Source: Rhopalosiphum padi (Eukaryota; Arthropoda; Insecta; Hemiptera; Aphididae). From it: 64,000 nt of DNA. Shown here one piece after another: positions 42,701-48,833 of the stretch. A model generated the notes under the pieces. It had not been told where the DNA came from, searched no databases, and worked only from the letters and a program-made list of their open reading frames with translations. The stretch lies in assembly GCF_020882245.1 (NCBI RefSeq), contig NC_083599.1, positions 5,394,001 through 5,458,000 on the forward strand, written 5' to 3'. Position numbers and translations under genes: made by a program. Each line of letters opens with the position of its first letter. Position 1 is the first letter of the stretch.

Positions 42701-45700
42701 CTGAATTATTTTAATACTGATATCTACAACTTGATTTTTATATATTAATATTAAACACAATAAATTTACCTTATTTAGTAAGGCAATTATAAATATTTTA
42801 TAAACATCATTAATTACTTTTTTTTAATTATTACAGAAATGCAATGTAGCCTATGTACGTAATTAGTTTTATTATCTAATAAACAGTTAAAATTAAGTTA
42901 GTGGCTTTGGTTTCAAACTAATGGATGTGGGTATTACACGATTGCGTACGTTAAACAAATAACATTAATATTAAGCCCAAATGTTAAAAAATCGCATATG
43001 ATTTTCTGTGCAACGTTGCCACATTGAAAATTTTCATTTAAAAAAATGATTTATGTCGAAAAAATAAATCAAAATATTTAATATTAATACAATTTTAAAA
43101 TAATGAATTGTAAAAGTGTATTCAATTTAAAATTTTATATTTTGGTACCGATTAAATAATTAATTTTCGACACATTTTATAATATTTTTATTAATTTTGT
43201 ACTTAATATATTCTTTCATGGTTTTATTTTTTTAATCCGGACTTTAAATACTGATTCCATTTTTGTACACGTTTCCAGAAGGTTGTGAGCTATTAAATTG
43301 AGGTTTAAACCTAACTTTATAAGTTTGATGAAAACTTTCGGATTGATTATTTTTAAATTGTACGTTCTATTAATTCAAATTAAATGGCAACAGTGCATCA
43401 AATTTGTAGATAAAAATCATACGAAATCGTGATTATCAAATGTTACGATTGCATAATATGTCAAAATGACCGTACACAATCCTGTTCTACCTATGGATGT
43501 GGCATCGTATATAAAAATCTTTCAGTCTGCAAAATGTTAGTTTCTTTAACGCTCAGAAGTTCTGTGTGAGCCATAACCATAGTTTTTCTTTGTTTTTTTT
43601 TTGGTCAATAAACTTAGTGAAGATAAGAATGAAGTTTATATATGTTTAACATAAATTGATTGATTAATTGTCATGTTTATTATTTAATTTATAGTATTTG
43701 CGAGTAAGTGCATTATATTTATATATACTTTTTAATAAATTGAATATAATATGGGAAATTGTGTAACTCAATTTATGATATTAGTGTTACTATAATTACA
43801 ACGATCACCAGCCTTTTAAATTTTAATTACTTACCGACACTTAGGAAAATAAAAACCGTTCAATAAGAGATTAAATCATAATATAATTGGGTATGATTAT
43901 TATTACCATTAACCTGGTAGAAACCTTCGCATTAACAAATATGTTGATTCTTCAAAATACTACCATTATATCAAATAATTTTAAAACTTTAAAAGCGTGT
44001 GTATATTTTGTTTTTATTCAATAATTGATTATACGTGTGGATCATATAAATATTATATCACATAAAAATTATAATTAATAATAAAATAATTAATTTTATT
44101 TTTAGAGAACATACTTAAGAGTACGTATGGTTTTAACTTAGATGTGTATAAAATATACTATGATAGAAGTATAGAACTGCACCACAAGTATATACACGTC
44201 TAATATGAATCTAAAACTTGTAACAATTGTTTTGCACTCGCTAAACTATGTTTGTCTACAATGTTGTGTCATTAATTAAAAATGGCGTAAATAATATGCT
44301 TTGTGGCAAAATTGGATTGTTAAATAAGTTTATGTCTTAATATATAGGCAATGTGTACAACCATTTAAACTAAAATTACAATATAATAATTATTTATAAA
44401 CATTTGGGTTTGTAAGTTTATTTATAACAATTTCAAGTATTTCAAGTTTTTTATTTACACAAAAAAATAATATCAATTTTTTCAAATACAATTGATATTT
44501 TGACTTCCTACTTTATGTGTTTAGACTTTCCGGGAGAATGTTCTCGTTTTTGTTGATACGACATTCACTTAGACAAACGCCAAGTAACCGTTTTGGTATT
44601 GTAAACACTCAACACTTTACCTACTTGATTTATATTAGCCATTACTCATTAGTACTAATATTAAATAAAAAGAAATATACCTACAACATTTTTCTGGTCT
44701 GTTTATTATTGCCAACAAGTGTATTATGATTCCATACCTGCATCGTGCACTCTACAATAGTTGTAATTAAATACTAGAGATTAATGTATTATCCCATAAA
44801 TTTTAAAAAAGATCAACATTAAAATTAGTCGAGACCACTAGATTTTAGATATTCAATAATGACTTAAAAATCACACGTGAACTATGATAGTTAATATTAA
44901 TTTAATACAGTTGGTACTCAGTAGATACTATACCTATTTCTGAAATTTCGTATGCATTTAGATTTAGTATTTATATCTTTGAAATATTTAAGATGAAATG
45001 TTTAGATCATCATTGATAATGAAATCGGTGTATTGTCAGTGACTGAAAGTACTTACTTATATATAATCAAGATGTATGTTGAAGGTTAGGTTTTCAGGTT
45101 TTCTTTCTACGGGTTCATATAATTAGTTTATATTAAAATGTATGAATTGTTGTATGAACGTATACAATAAAGTAGGCACTAGGTGTCTCGGTGTGTAAAA
45201 TTATTACAATAGAGGCTAAAAATTCAATTAACCATATAATTTTTAAAAGTGGTATAAATGATAAGATGTGTTATGATTTTTAATTTTTTGATGTTTCATA
45301 AAAAAAAAAATCGGAGATTTATTGCATGATTATGATAAAATCACAGCAATTCATCGTTATCATAAGTAATATGCTGTCATTCCGTTATAAACTCATATAT
45401 AAAAATATAAATAATTGTAAAAAAATGGTCTAAATAAAATGTTTATCTGGATAAATACCATTTTATGCAACCTAGCTCATTTTTATCTTAATAATTATTA
45501 GTCACTGTTATCCCATTTATCAATTTTCCACATATTTTTTTTAGTTATATTCTCACATCACTTTTACAAAATAATTACAATATTTAAGTAACCAGAGATA
45601 ACTATCACAATGTTGTTAATTTTTACAGATTTGGCAAAAGATTACACAACAAATATCACGAGTATGTTTTATTGTGTACCAATATTAACTATGAATACTG

Positions 45701-46155
45701 AAATAATACCTTTGTGTCTATATGTAGTATATATTGTAATATTTTAAATTATGGAAAAATAATAACATAGTTCTGTTATAATTTGTGTTTATATGAATCA
45801 AGTTATAATTGTGTGTATACAAATAATTTGGATTATTATTGGCCTCGAATTAAAGCAGTGATAGACTCGAGTGGCGATCTCATAATCATTGCTCGAATAA
45901 AGTATAATTGAATACAATGTTTAGGGTTTGTGGTTAAACTTTGCTTTCATGTTATTAGTTTATATACGATTTTTAAGATAATATGTTGGTAAACAATCAA
46001 ATAATTAAATCCAAATTAATTTTGCAGATTTTGAATTTCTGGGTGCTCCAGGGCCAGTGAACCGCTACTGCATTTTTCACAATAAAACACAAAATGATGA
46101 TACTAAAACATTTTATACAGATCTTTTTAAGAAATCTATTCCGGAAATGTGCTGA
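18622..46155 (+). CDS. Gene A: about 30-exon mini-exon gene for a small secreted protein (KQY/KHI-like cassette effector candidate)
   Basis: Proposed exons: 18622-18724, 18840-18878, 20139-20183, 22544-22573, 23854-23898, 25303-25311, 27186-27197, 27763-27780, 28247-28264, 28737-28745, 28861-28872, 29964-29972, 30961-30969, 32834-32842, 33309-33320, 34609-34620, 34917-34922, 36142-36150, 36755-36763, 37403-37411, 37815-37829, 40618-40623, 41389-41400, 42056-42064, 42264-42275, 42837-42854, 43695-43703, 44106-44120, 45629-45661, 46028-46155. They total 681 nt, about 226 residues plus stop, from 27.5 kb. All junctions are phase 1 and no junction codon is a stop. The product has an N-terminal signal peptide, no transmembrane segment after it, and few cysteines. 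This is the architecture of pea aphid KQY/KHI salivary effectors and resembles bicycle genes, hence a secreted salivary protein is inferred. Inclusion of individual microexons in mRNA is unproven, and alternative splicing is likely. Confidence 0.72.
18840..18878 (+). CDS. Gene A exon 2 (39 nt)
   Basis: The acceptor ggttatttcag and donor gtatgg flank 39 nt coding for ILNQKKFGVDSRV. Gene B has a 36-nt exon in the same conserved intronic setting at 48951-48986, diverged in sequence but in the same phase: fast exon, slow flanks. Confidence 0.75.
19320..19830. repeat. Foldback element in gene A intron 2
   Basis: About 19,514-19,605 and 19,721-19,812 form an imperfect inverted repeat sharing, for example, ggggtctt and its complement with the surrounding gggtttt...cccgct blocks. 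The homologous part of gene B lacks the segment. It looks like a foldback MITE; I could not fix the ends. Confidence 0.55.
20139..20183 (+). CDS. Gene A exon 3 (45 nt)
   Basis: ttgactag precedes and gtatggtc follows an exon coding for GLPEILKEEFDIANA. The surrounding 20,030-20,290 resembles 18,730-18,990 around exon 2 (same donor context and a tgatttataatta block), so exons 2 and 3 probably arose by segment duplication. Gene B lacks exon 3. Confidence 0.65.
20746..20757 (+). CDS. Possible optional 12-nt exon of gene A
   Basis: A strong acceptor (ttttttttcag) is followed by ctgatattaaac and gtaata. Phase and length fit (ADIK), but the donor is weak and gene B lacks the segment, so I left it out of the main model. 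Confidence 0.3.
20935..21450 (-). pseudogene. LINE ORF1 fragment in gene A intron
   Basis: On the minus strand an open stretch from about 21,446 down to the stop at 21,158 reads, near its end, DQAIVFDSINGIPKKEYVIA, which looks like the conserved part of ORF1 proteins of aphid LINEs. A second block (HPTNLSTPG..., read from 20,990 to 20,935) is shared with gene B at 49,195-49,305. GC content is above that of the surrounding introns. The insertion is antisense to gene A and fragmentary. Confidence 0.55.
22544..22573 (+). CDS. Gene A exon 4 (30 nt)
   Basis: ttaacag precedes and gtaagtaa follows an exon coding for DLLVNVAGLT. The inverted relic preserves a 30-nt counterpart at 12701-12730. Exon 4 is absent from gene B. 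It ends in T, so skipping of exon 5 onto an exon starting AA or AG would create a stop. Confidence 0.65.
22930..23290 (-). pseudogene. LINE reverse transcriptase fragment in gene A intron
   Basis: The minus strand gives GVRQGEAKSQNLFNLVLGK (around 23,245-23,180) and, after a frameshift, IYVDDLVLV (around 23,120-23,095), the RT motifs around the YxDD catalytic site. Several frameshifts and stops make it dead. The same fragment is in gene B at about 49,590-49,890, so it predates the A/B duplication. Confidence 0.7.
23854..23898 (+). CDS. Gene A exon 5 (45 nt)
   Basis: aaatttacag and gtaaatat flank 45 nt (VNPNTKIQPTVNYE after the split codon). Gene B has a 45-nt exon at 50479-50523 (SNPDIKYQKNVNNE) with nearly identical introns on both sides. 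The exon is more diverged than its flanks. Confidence 0.8.
25303..25311 (+). CDS. Gene A exon 6 (9 nt)
   Basis: tattcttttag, ctaatatag, gtatgtac. Both splice sites are conserved in the inverted relic at 10921-10929. The segment is replaced by another sequence in gene B. Confidence 0.62.
   Translation, partial: LI
27186..27197 (+). CDS. Gene A exon 7 (12 nt)
   Basis: tttatag, actcagcactgc, gtaagtat (DSAL). Counterparts with intact sites exist in gene B (52290-52301, DFAM) and the relic (8891-8902), so three copies agree on the boundaries. Confidence 0.72.
27763..27780 (+). CDS. Gene A exon 8 (18 nt)
   Basis: tttcattttag, 18 nt coding for PIGLTA with the split codon, gtaagtat. The downstream intron (tttttcagatacattttt...atgtctaattag) repeats that after exon 7, so 27.3-27.85 kb is a tandem duplicate of the exon 7 segment. 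Confidence 0.6.
28015..28033. repeat. Short (GTAG)n microsatellite
   Basis: Four GTAG copies and a partial one, in a gene A intron. Confidence 0.85.
28247..28872 (+). CDS. Gene A exons 9-11 (18, 9 and 12 nt)
   Basis: 28247-28264 (DDENWS; gttattatag and gtaaat), 28737-28745 (ALP; ttttgaatag and gtaagt) and 28861-28872 (IKVL; tttcatttag and gtacgt). They have no counterpart in gene B or in the relic, so support is splice consensus plus length and phase only. Confidence 0.5.
29017..29846 (+). mobile_element. 5'-truncated Jockey/CR1-like LINE fragment
   Basis: RKKDLGILFCPNLNFHYH at about 29,038-29,091 continues, after a frameshift, in the ORF 29068-29328 with LSSSHKALYCSLVQRLLEYS and CVERAQRRF, the typical post-RT region of Jockey-type ORF2. 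A short 3' tail with ttgggctccttgctcgttc and AATAAA ends near 29,846. It lies sense-oriented in the intron between gene A exons 11 and 12. Frameshift and truncation make it dead. Confidence 0.72.
29964..30969 (+). CDS. Gene A exons 12 and 13 (9 nt each)
   Basis: 29964-29972 (tttttttag, atgtatttg, gtatgt; DVF) and 30961-30969 (tttttacag, taagaattg, gtaaat; VRI). There is no second copy in gene B, so they are supported by sites and phase alone. Confidence 0.45.
32031..32356. mobile_element. hAT-like MITE with 8-bp target-site duplication
   Basis: gtctagat occurs at 32023-32030 and 32357-32364. The element starts cagcggtcgccaacctttt and its right end carries ggttggcgacagct, an inverted match of about 14 bp and a typical hAT terminus. 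Interior copies of accactta/taagtggt are symmetric. Noncoding; inserted between gene A exons 13 and 14. Confidence 0.82.
32524..33076 (+). repeat. Duplicated segment, copy 1: RTE RT fragment plus gene A exon 14
   Basis: This is about 95% alike by eye to 35832-36388. It begins caaattgtggaaaaaagaat and includes a short RT remnant (MGLIINEAKTKHILIA, about 32,562-32,610), then the exon at 32834-32842. The duplication moved an exon together with a retroelement scrap. Confidence 0.85.
32834..33320 (+). CDS. Gene A exons 14 and 15 (9 and 12 nt)
   Basis: 32834-32842 (ttttttgtag, ttggaataa, gtatgt; VGI) has relatives at 36142-36150, 42264-42275 and 56174-56185 in matching intron context. 33309-33320 (attttttag, atgttatttctg, gtacgt; NVIS) is probably related by position to the 18-nt exon at 42837-42854. 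Confidence 0.6.
34609..37829 (+). CDS. Gene A cassette 1: exons 16-21
   Basis: 34609-34620 (12 nt, ESLA; paralogue 41389), 34917-34922 (6 nt, ccaaag between tccacag and gtacgt), 36142-36150 (9 nt, VEI, duplicate of exon 14), 36755-36763 (9 nt, NTP; ttgcctttag and gtacgt), 37403-37411 (9 nt, VYT; aatttctag and gtaagtg) and 37815-37829 (15 nt, KQLVR; tttttag and gtacgt). Each except the duplicate-derived exon 18 has a partner in cassette 2 (41.4-44.1 kb) with the same length and phase and similar flanking introns; the order is slightly shuffled. Confidence 0.65.
34824..35425 (+). repeat. 602-bp repeat, copy 1 (contains 6-nt exon 17)
   Basis: Line by line this matches 40525-41126 with no difference that I can see and no indel (constant offset 5701). 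A third, diverged copy without the 6-nt exon lies at about 54,968-55,320 in gene B. It holds the recognisable gggggctttgcccccaca hairpin. Confidence 0.92.
35586..35660. mobile_element. Fragment of an aphid repeat ending (tggcgtacgcagg ... poly-G)
   Basis: agtggcgtacgcaggattttac followed by a G run resembles one end of a common insect interspersed repeat. No partner end was found, so only a fragment is supported. Confidence 0.3.
35832..36388 (+). repeat. Duplicated segment, copy 2: RTE RT fragment plus gene A exon 18
   Basis: Direct copy of 32524-33076, offset 3308 at its start. It interrupts the cassette 1 intron, which resumes near 36,425, so the copy was inserted there. Its exon (ttgaaataa) differs by one base from exon 14 and keeps both splice sites. 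Confidence 0.85.
38560..39590 (+). pseudogene. Dead RTE-type LINE 5' region and endonuclease domain
   Basis: A GC-rich leader (38,560-39,090) with long overlapping chance ORFs on both strands precedes an endonuclease/phosphatase-type domain. Recognisable pieces are EPYIKEFNPISERLAALNI (about 39,136-39,192), IVFGDLNAKCECRREMQF (39,317-39,370), then NGNALRLISFAAGNYIILN and SPDGVTINQIDYVLIQK (to about 39,560). GDLNAK and the SPDG-NQIDYVL block are the conserved catalytic motifs of aphid LINE endonucleases often annotated craniofacial development protein 2-like. In-frame stops and the missing RT show it is dead. It lies in the intron between gene A exons 21 and 22. Confidence 0.75.
39982..40505 (-). 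mobile_element. Putative solo LTR in gene A intron
   Basis: On the minus strand the segment starts TGTAATAATTGGTGACAC and ends GTCGGGACGTAACA, a TG...CA pair. It carries a TATA-like tatataaggg (about 40,240) and an AATAAA about 180 bases downstream (about 40,060), the expected U3-R order. I could not find a clean target-site duplication. It abuts, 20 bases away, the second 602-bp repeat. Confidence 0.5.
40525..41126 (+). repeat. 602-bp repeat, copy 2 (contains 6-nt exon 22)
   Basis: Apparently identical to 34824-35425. It ends at tatacatacat, after which cassette 2 sequence continues as in gene B (taatttattgtaaatatat), so this copy is in the ancestral context on its right side. Confidence 0.92.
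40618..44120 (+). CDS. Gene A cassette 2: exons 22-28
   Basis: 40618-40623 (6 nt, ccaaag), 41389-41400 (12 nt, ANLA; tttttcag and gtacgt), 42056-42064 (9 nt, DAS; tgcctttag and gttcgt), 42264-42275 (12 nt, VGSY; tttgcag and gtaatt), 42837-42854 (18 nt, KMQCSL; attacag and gtacgt, adding a cysteine), 43695-43703 (9 nt, LFA; tttatag and gtaagtg) and 44106-44120 (15 nt, KNILK; tttttag and gtacgt). Gene B keeps counterparts of the third, fourth, sixth and seventh. The three-way match in length, phase and flanks with cassette 1 and gene B is the best evidence that these tiny pieces are exons. Confidence 0.68.
45629..45661 (+). CDS. Gene A exon 29 (33 nt)
   Basis: tttttacag and gtatgttt flank 33 nt coding for NLAKDYTTNIT with a possible N-glycosylation site (NIT, continuing into N/S). 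Gene B has lost about 230 bases here, between aaaatgtttatc and attgtaccaata near 59,120, so it lacks the exon. Confidence 0.65.
46028..46155 (+). CDS. Gene A terminal exon 30
   Basis: aattttgcag opens the exon; TGA at 46153-46155 closes it. It encodes 42 residues after the split codon, with landmarks FEFLGAPGPVNRYCIFHNKT, then YTDLFKKSIP and a last EMC. Gene B's terminal exon is identical at 27 of 39 aligned residues and stops three residues earlier. It is the most conserved coding part of the pair, so may be the functional C-terminal domain. I recognise no named domain. Confidence 0.85.
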
Positions 46156-46175
46156 TGATGTCTGTTAAGAGCATA

Positions 46176-46181
46176 AATAAA
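46176..46181 (+). terminator. Poly(A) signal of gene A
   Basis: AATAAA begins 21 bases after the stop; a second lies near 46,197. T-rich sequence follows. Confidence 0.65.
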
Positions 46182-47515
46182 ACTATTTTTTCTTTTAATA
46201 AAATATTCTAACTTACTGCACTTTTTTTAAATGATTTGTTTTAATTAATTAATTAATTAATTTATTTATTTATTGTAATATTATACGGGATCAGACCCAA
46301 CTACACGAATTAATTATGATTAATACACATAACATTTGAAATATTTTTTAACAATAAAAATAATAAATTTATAAAACAGAAACAAAGTATAATTATATTG
46401 TAAATATATGAATATATAACTACACTGATTAGCGGAAACATGATTTTTAAATGCCTAAAATTAAATAGAAGAATACGGATCAACGTTGCAGTAATTTACA
46501 TTTTTCATGTTCCTTAAAAGTGGTGTGTTTGATACATAATTAGTAGTTTGAGATTTAAAATAAAAAAGATTAGTTGTTAGCTGAGGAAACTTTAAGATAA
46601 ACGGGTTAAGACGTTAGGATAGTTAATGAGCCATTTAATAATTTATAAGTAAAATATTTATTCTGTACTGGGTATATTACACTTGAAAGCTAAAAAGCGT
46701 AAGAACTTATTTTGTACTTTCTCAAGAGTAGTTATTAAACTAATATTATATAGAGATCAGATAATATTAATAAAATCGAGTTTTCTTAATAAAAATAAAA
46801 ATAAATAAAAGTACTTTCATCATTGAAGTTAACTAGTTAACACAGCTTCTGTATATGAATCCAAGGAGAGTAGTATGTATTTGTATGTTCTAAGCAATTT
46901 TGGGCAGGGAGATTTTAAAAGCTTAAGGAGGAGTTTTCTGTTCAAGCCATTTTTTTCCTGTAACACAAAAAAACATCTGAAATTGTATCTTTACACACAT
47001 TTTTTTAAAAATAATAATTGTTTTTTATTGAATAAGAACACGGTTTGATTAAAATTAAAATAATTTATTAATATATGTTGTTTCATTAAATATTATTTAA
47101 CCTTAATTCTAAATTATTTTTACTAATTTTCTTACATATGATATATGGCACAATAACATAATTTATAATATCTTTTGATTGAATAATGATAATGCTAAAC
47201 AAGTAATAAAAAATTTAAGAAGTCGTTATTTCCTATTATGTGATTATTTACAAATCATACGAATGGTAATTTTCTATTTTTAAACATATCGTTGTTATTC
47301 GCGTTTTTATAATCGATGATTGCCACTTCAGTTTATCCACATGAATCAGCTATCGCCATCTAGTGAGATTTAAATAAAATTTATTTTTGAAATGATCAAG
47401 ATTTCTAGAATTATATTGTTCAATAGATAGCATATTATCTGTTATCATGATACGATTTCTCCCCGTAAATAATAATTATTATACCGTATACGGCAAATCG
47501 TACAGTGTGGGGAAG
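46182..47515. other. Spacer between genes A and B
   Basis: AT-rich, with a taattaattaatt/ttatttattt simple-sequence patch near 46,240-46,275. No exon or transposon end recognised. Confidence 0.5.
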
Positions 47516-48729
47516 GTCCTCTGCCAACGATTAAAAAAGCCGATATCTTGGAATCTATATTTACTTAACTTTAATTAACTCCTGGTGTAAAAATCTTTGA
47601 ACAGTCCGATATTACATGTATAGAGTGTGTTGTATTAAGATTTTAATTATGTATTAATACAATTTACTAACAACACGAAATATTATTATTTAAAAACTAT
47701 ATTAAGAAAACAATTGTGTAATAATTATACAAACAAAATATTAATTTAAGTTTATACTTAGACTGCTATAGTGATCGCTGTGCAGGACACTGTGACCACG
47801 TACCAATTATTATTTAAACGACGTTCGTTGGTTGAACTTGAGTTGTTGGTGAGAAAGGTAGATAGTTATTAAATTAAAACACTTGATGTTTTAATTGAAA
47901 TAAAATAGTTAATTTATTACGTTAACAACAAAATCATAAATAAATGAAATAAAACAGAGTTAAAATAACTTACTGCTATGTATAATAATTATAAGCACTG
48001 GGGAATGACCGTAAACTCGCGGCGATGTGGCTGTGACAAAGTTCACCAGTCCACGACGAGCAATAGTCTTACACTGGAGTTAACTATCTTCTAGAACTAT
48101 GATTACCTTTCTAACTAATACTAAGTCCTCTACTCGTATTTATATGAGTTCTTAATAACGTACCGAGGACTAGTATTATTAATAAATATAATCAGGCTTG
48201 ATTTGGAGTGGCGTTATGCTATTATAATAATCTACATATTTATGAAAATATAATATGTTGTTTCCGCCGTATGTGATAAAAATCCCTATGTACGGAAATA
48301 ACATGTTTTTCTGGCCTTTGCCCTATTGCTTAAAATGTAGCAACAACAAGAAAATAAAAATGTTAAATTAATGTGTTTTCTACACTAAATAATAATTTAA
48401 CACAATACAAGTGTATTGGGTTTACTACACTGCTGATGTTGACAAATCGTATTTGTTCTTTGCGGTTAGGTTTAGTAACGTCATACAAATGATAAATTCG
48501 TCCAAACAAGGTAAATATAATATCAAGTAGTAAGAAATAAAGAATAATATGTTGTTGTTGTCCTTGCATATTTGTTATTACATATTTGAATCTTGTTTAT
48601 TGATTTTGCATTGTGCGGTGGGCTATGAAGAAATCGGTTGTAAAATAACTTGAGAATTATTTTTATTATCAGTTCATTTTTAAAAGTTTTCACACAATTT
48701 ATATTTTTTGTGCGTATCAAAAAATTAAA
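47516..48729 (+). promoter_or_regulatory. 5' flank of gene B, homologous to that of gene A
   Basis: 47,525-47,760 and 48,430-48,729 match 18,059-18,620 of gene A. The latter part holds the gacaaatcgtatttgttctt block and the region just before the start codon. A 666-bp insertion separates the halves, placing the distal half about 0.7 kb further out. Confidence 0.45.
47764..48429 (-). mobile_element. Insertion in the gene B 5' flank, possible solo LTR
   Basis: The segment is absent from the homologous site in gene A (about 18,290). On the minus strand it has a TATA-like catataaatacg near 48,150 and AATAAA near 47,915. Ends are uncertain and no target-site duplication was found. Confidence 0.42.
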
Positions 48730-48769
48730 ATGATTTTTTTCTTACCATTATTTTATAACTATTACGATT

Positions 48770-48833
48770 ATGGTTCTTGCTATTGTGATTATTCAAACAA
48801 CTGCATTTAACAAATATTACCAGGAATTTTCTG
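48770..48833 (+). CDS. Gene B exon 1: shortened signal peptide
   Basis: The homologue of gene A exon 1. The T run after the ancestral ATG (48730-48732) has seven T where A has six, so that ATG reads into a stop (TAA at the codon after AAC-TGC-ATT). The A-like frame is open from further in and offers an ATG at 48770, followed by VLAIVIIQTTAFNKYYQEFS. Donor ctg|gtgttc replaces cta|gtatgt. Confidence 0.5.
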
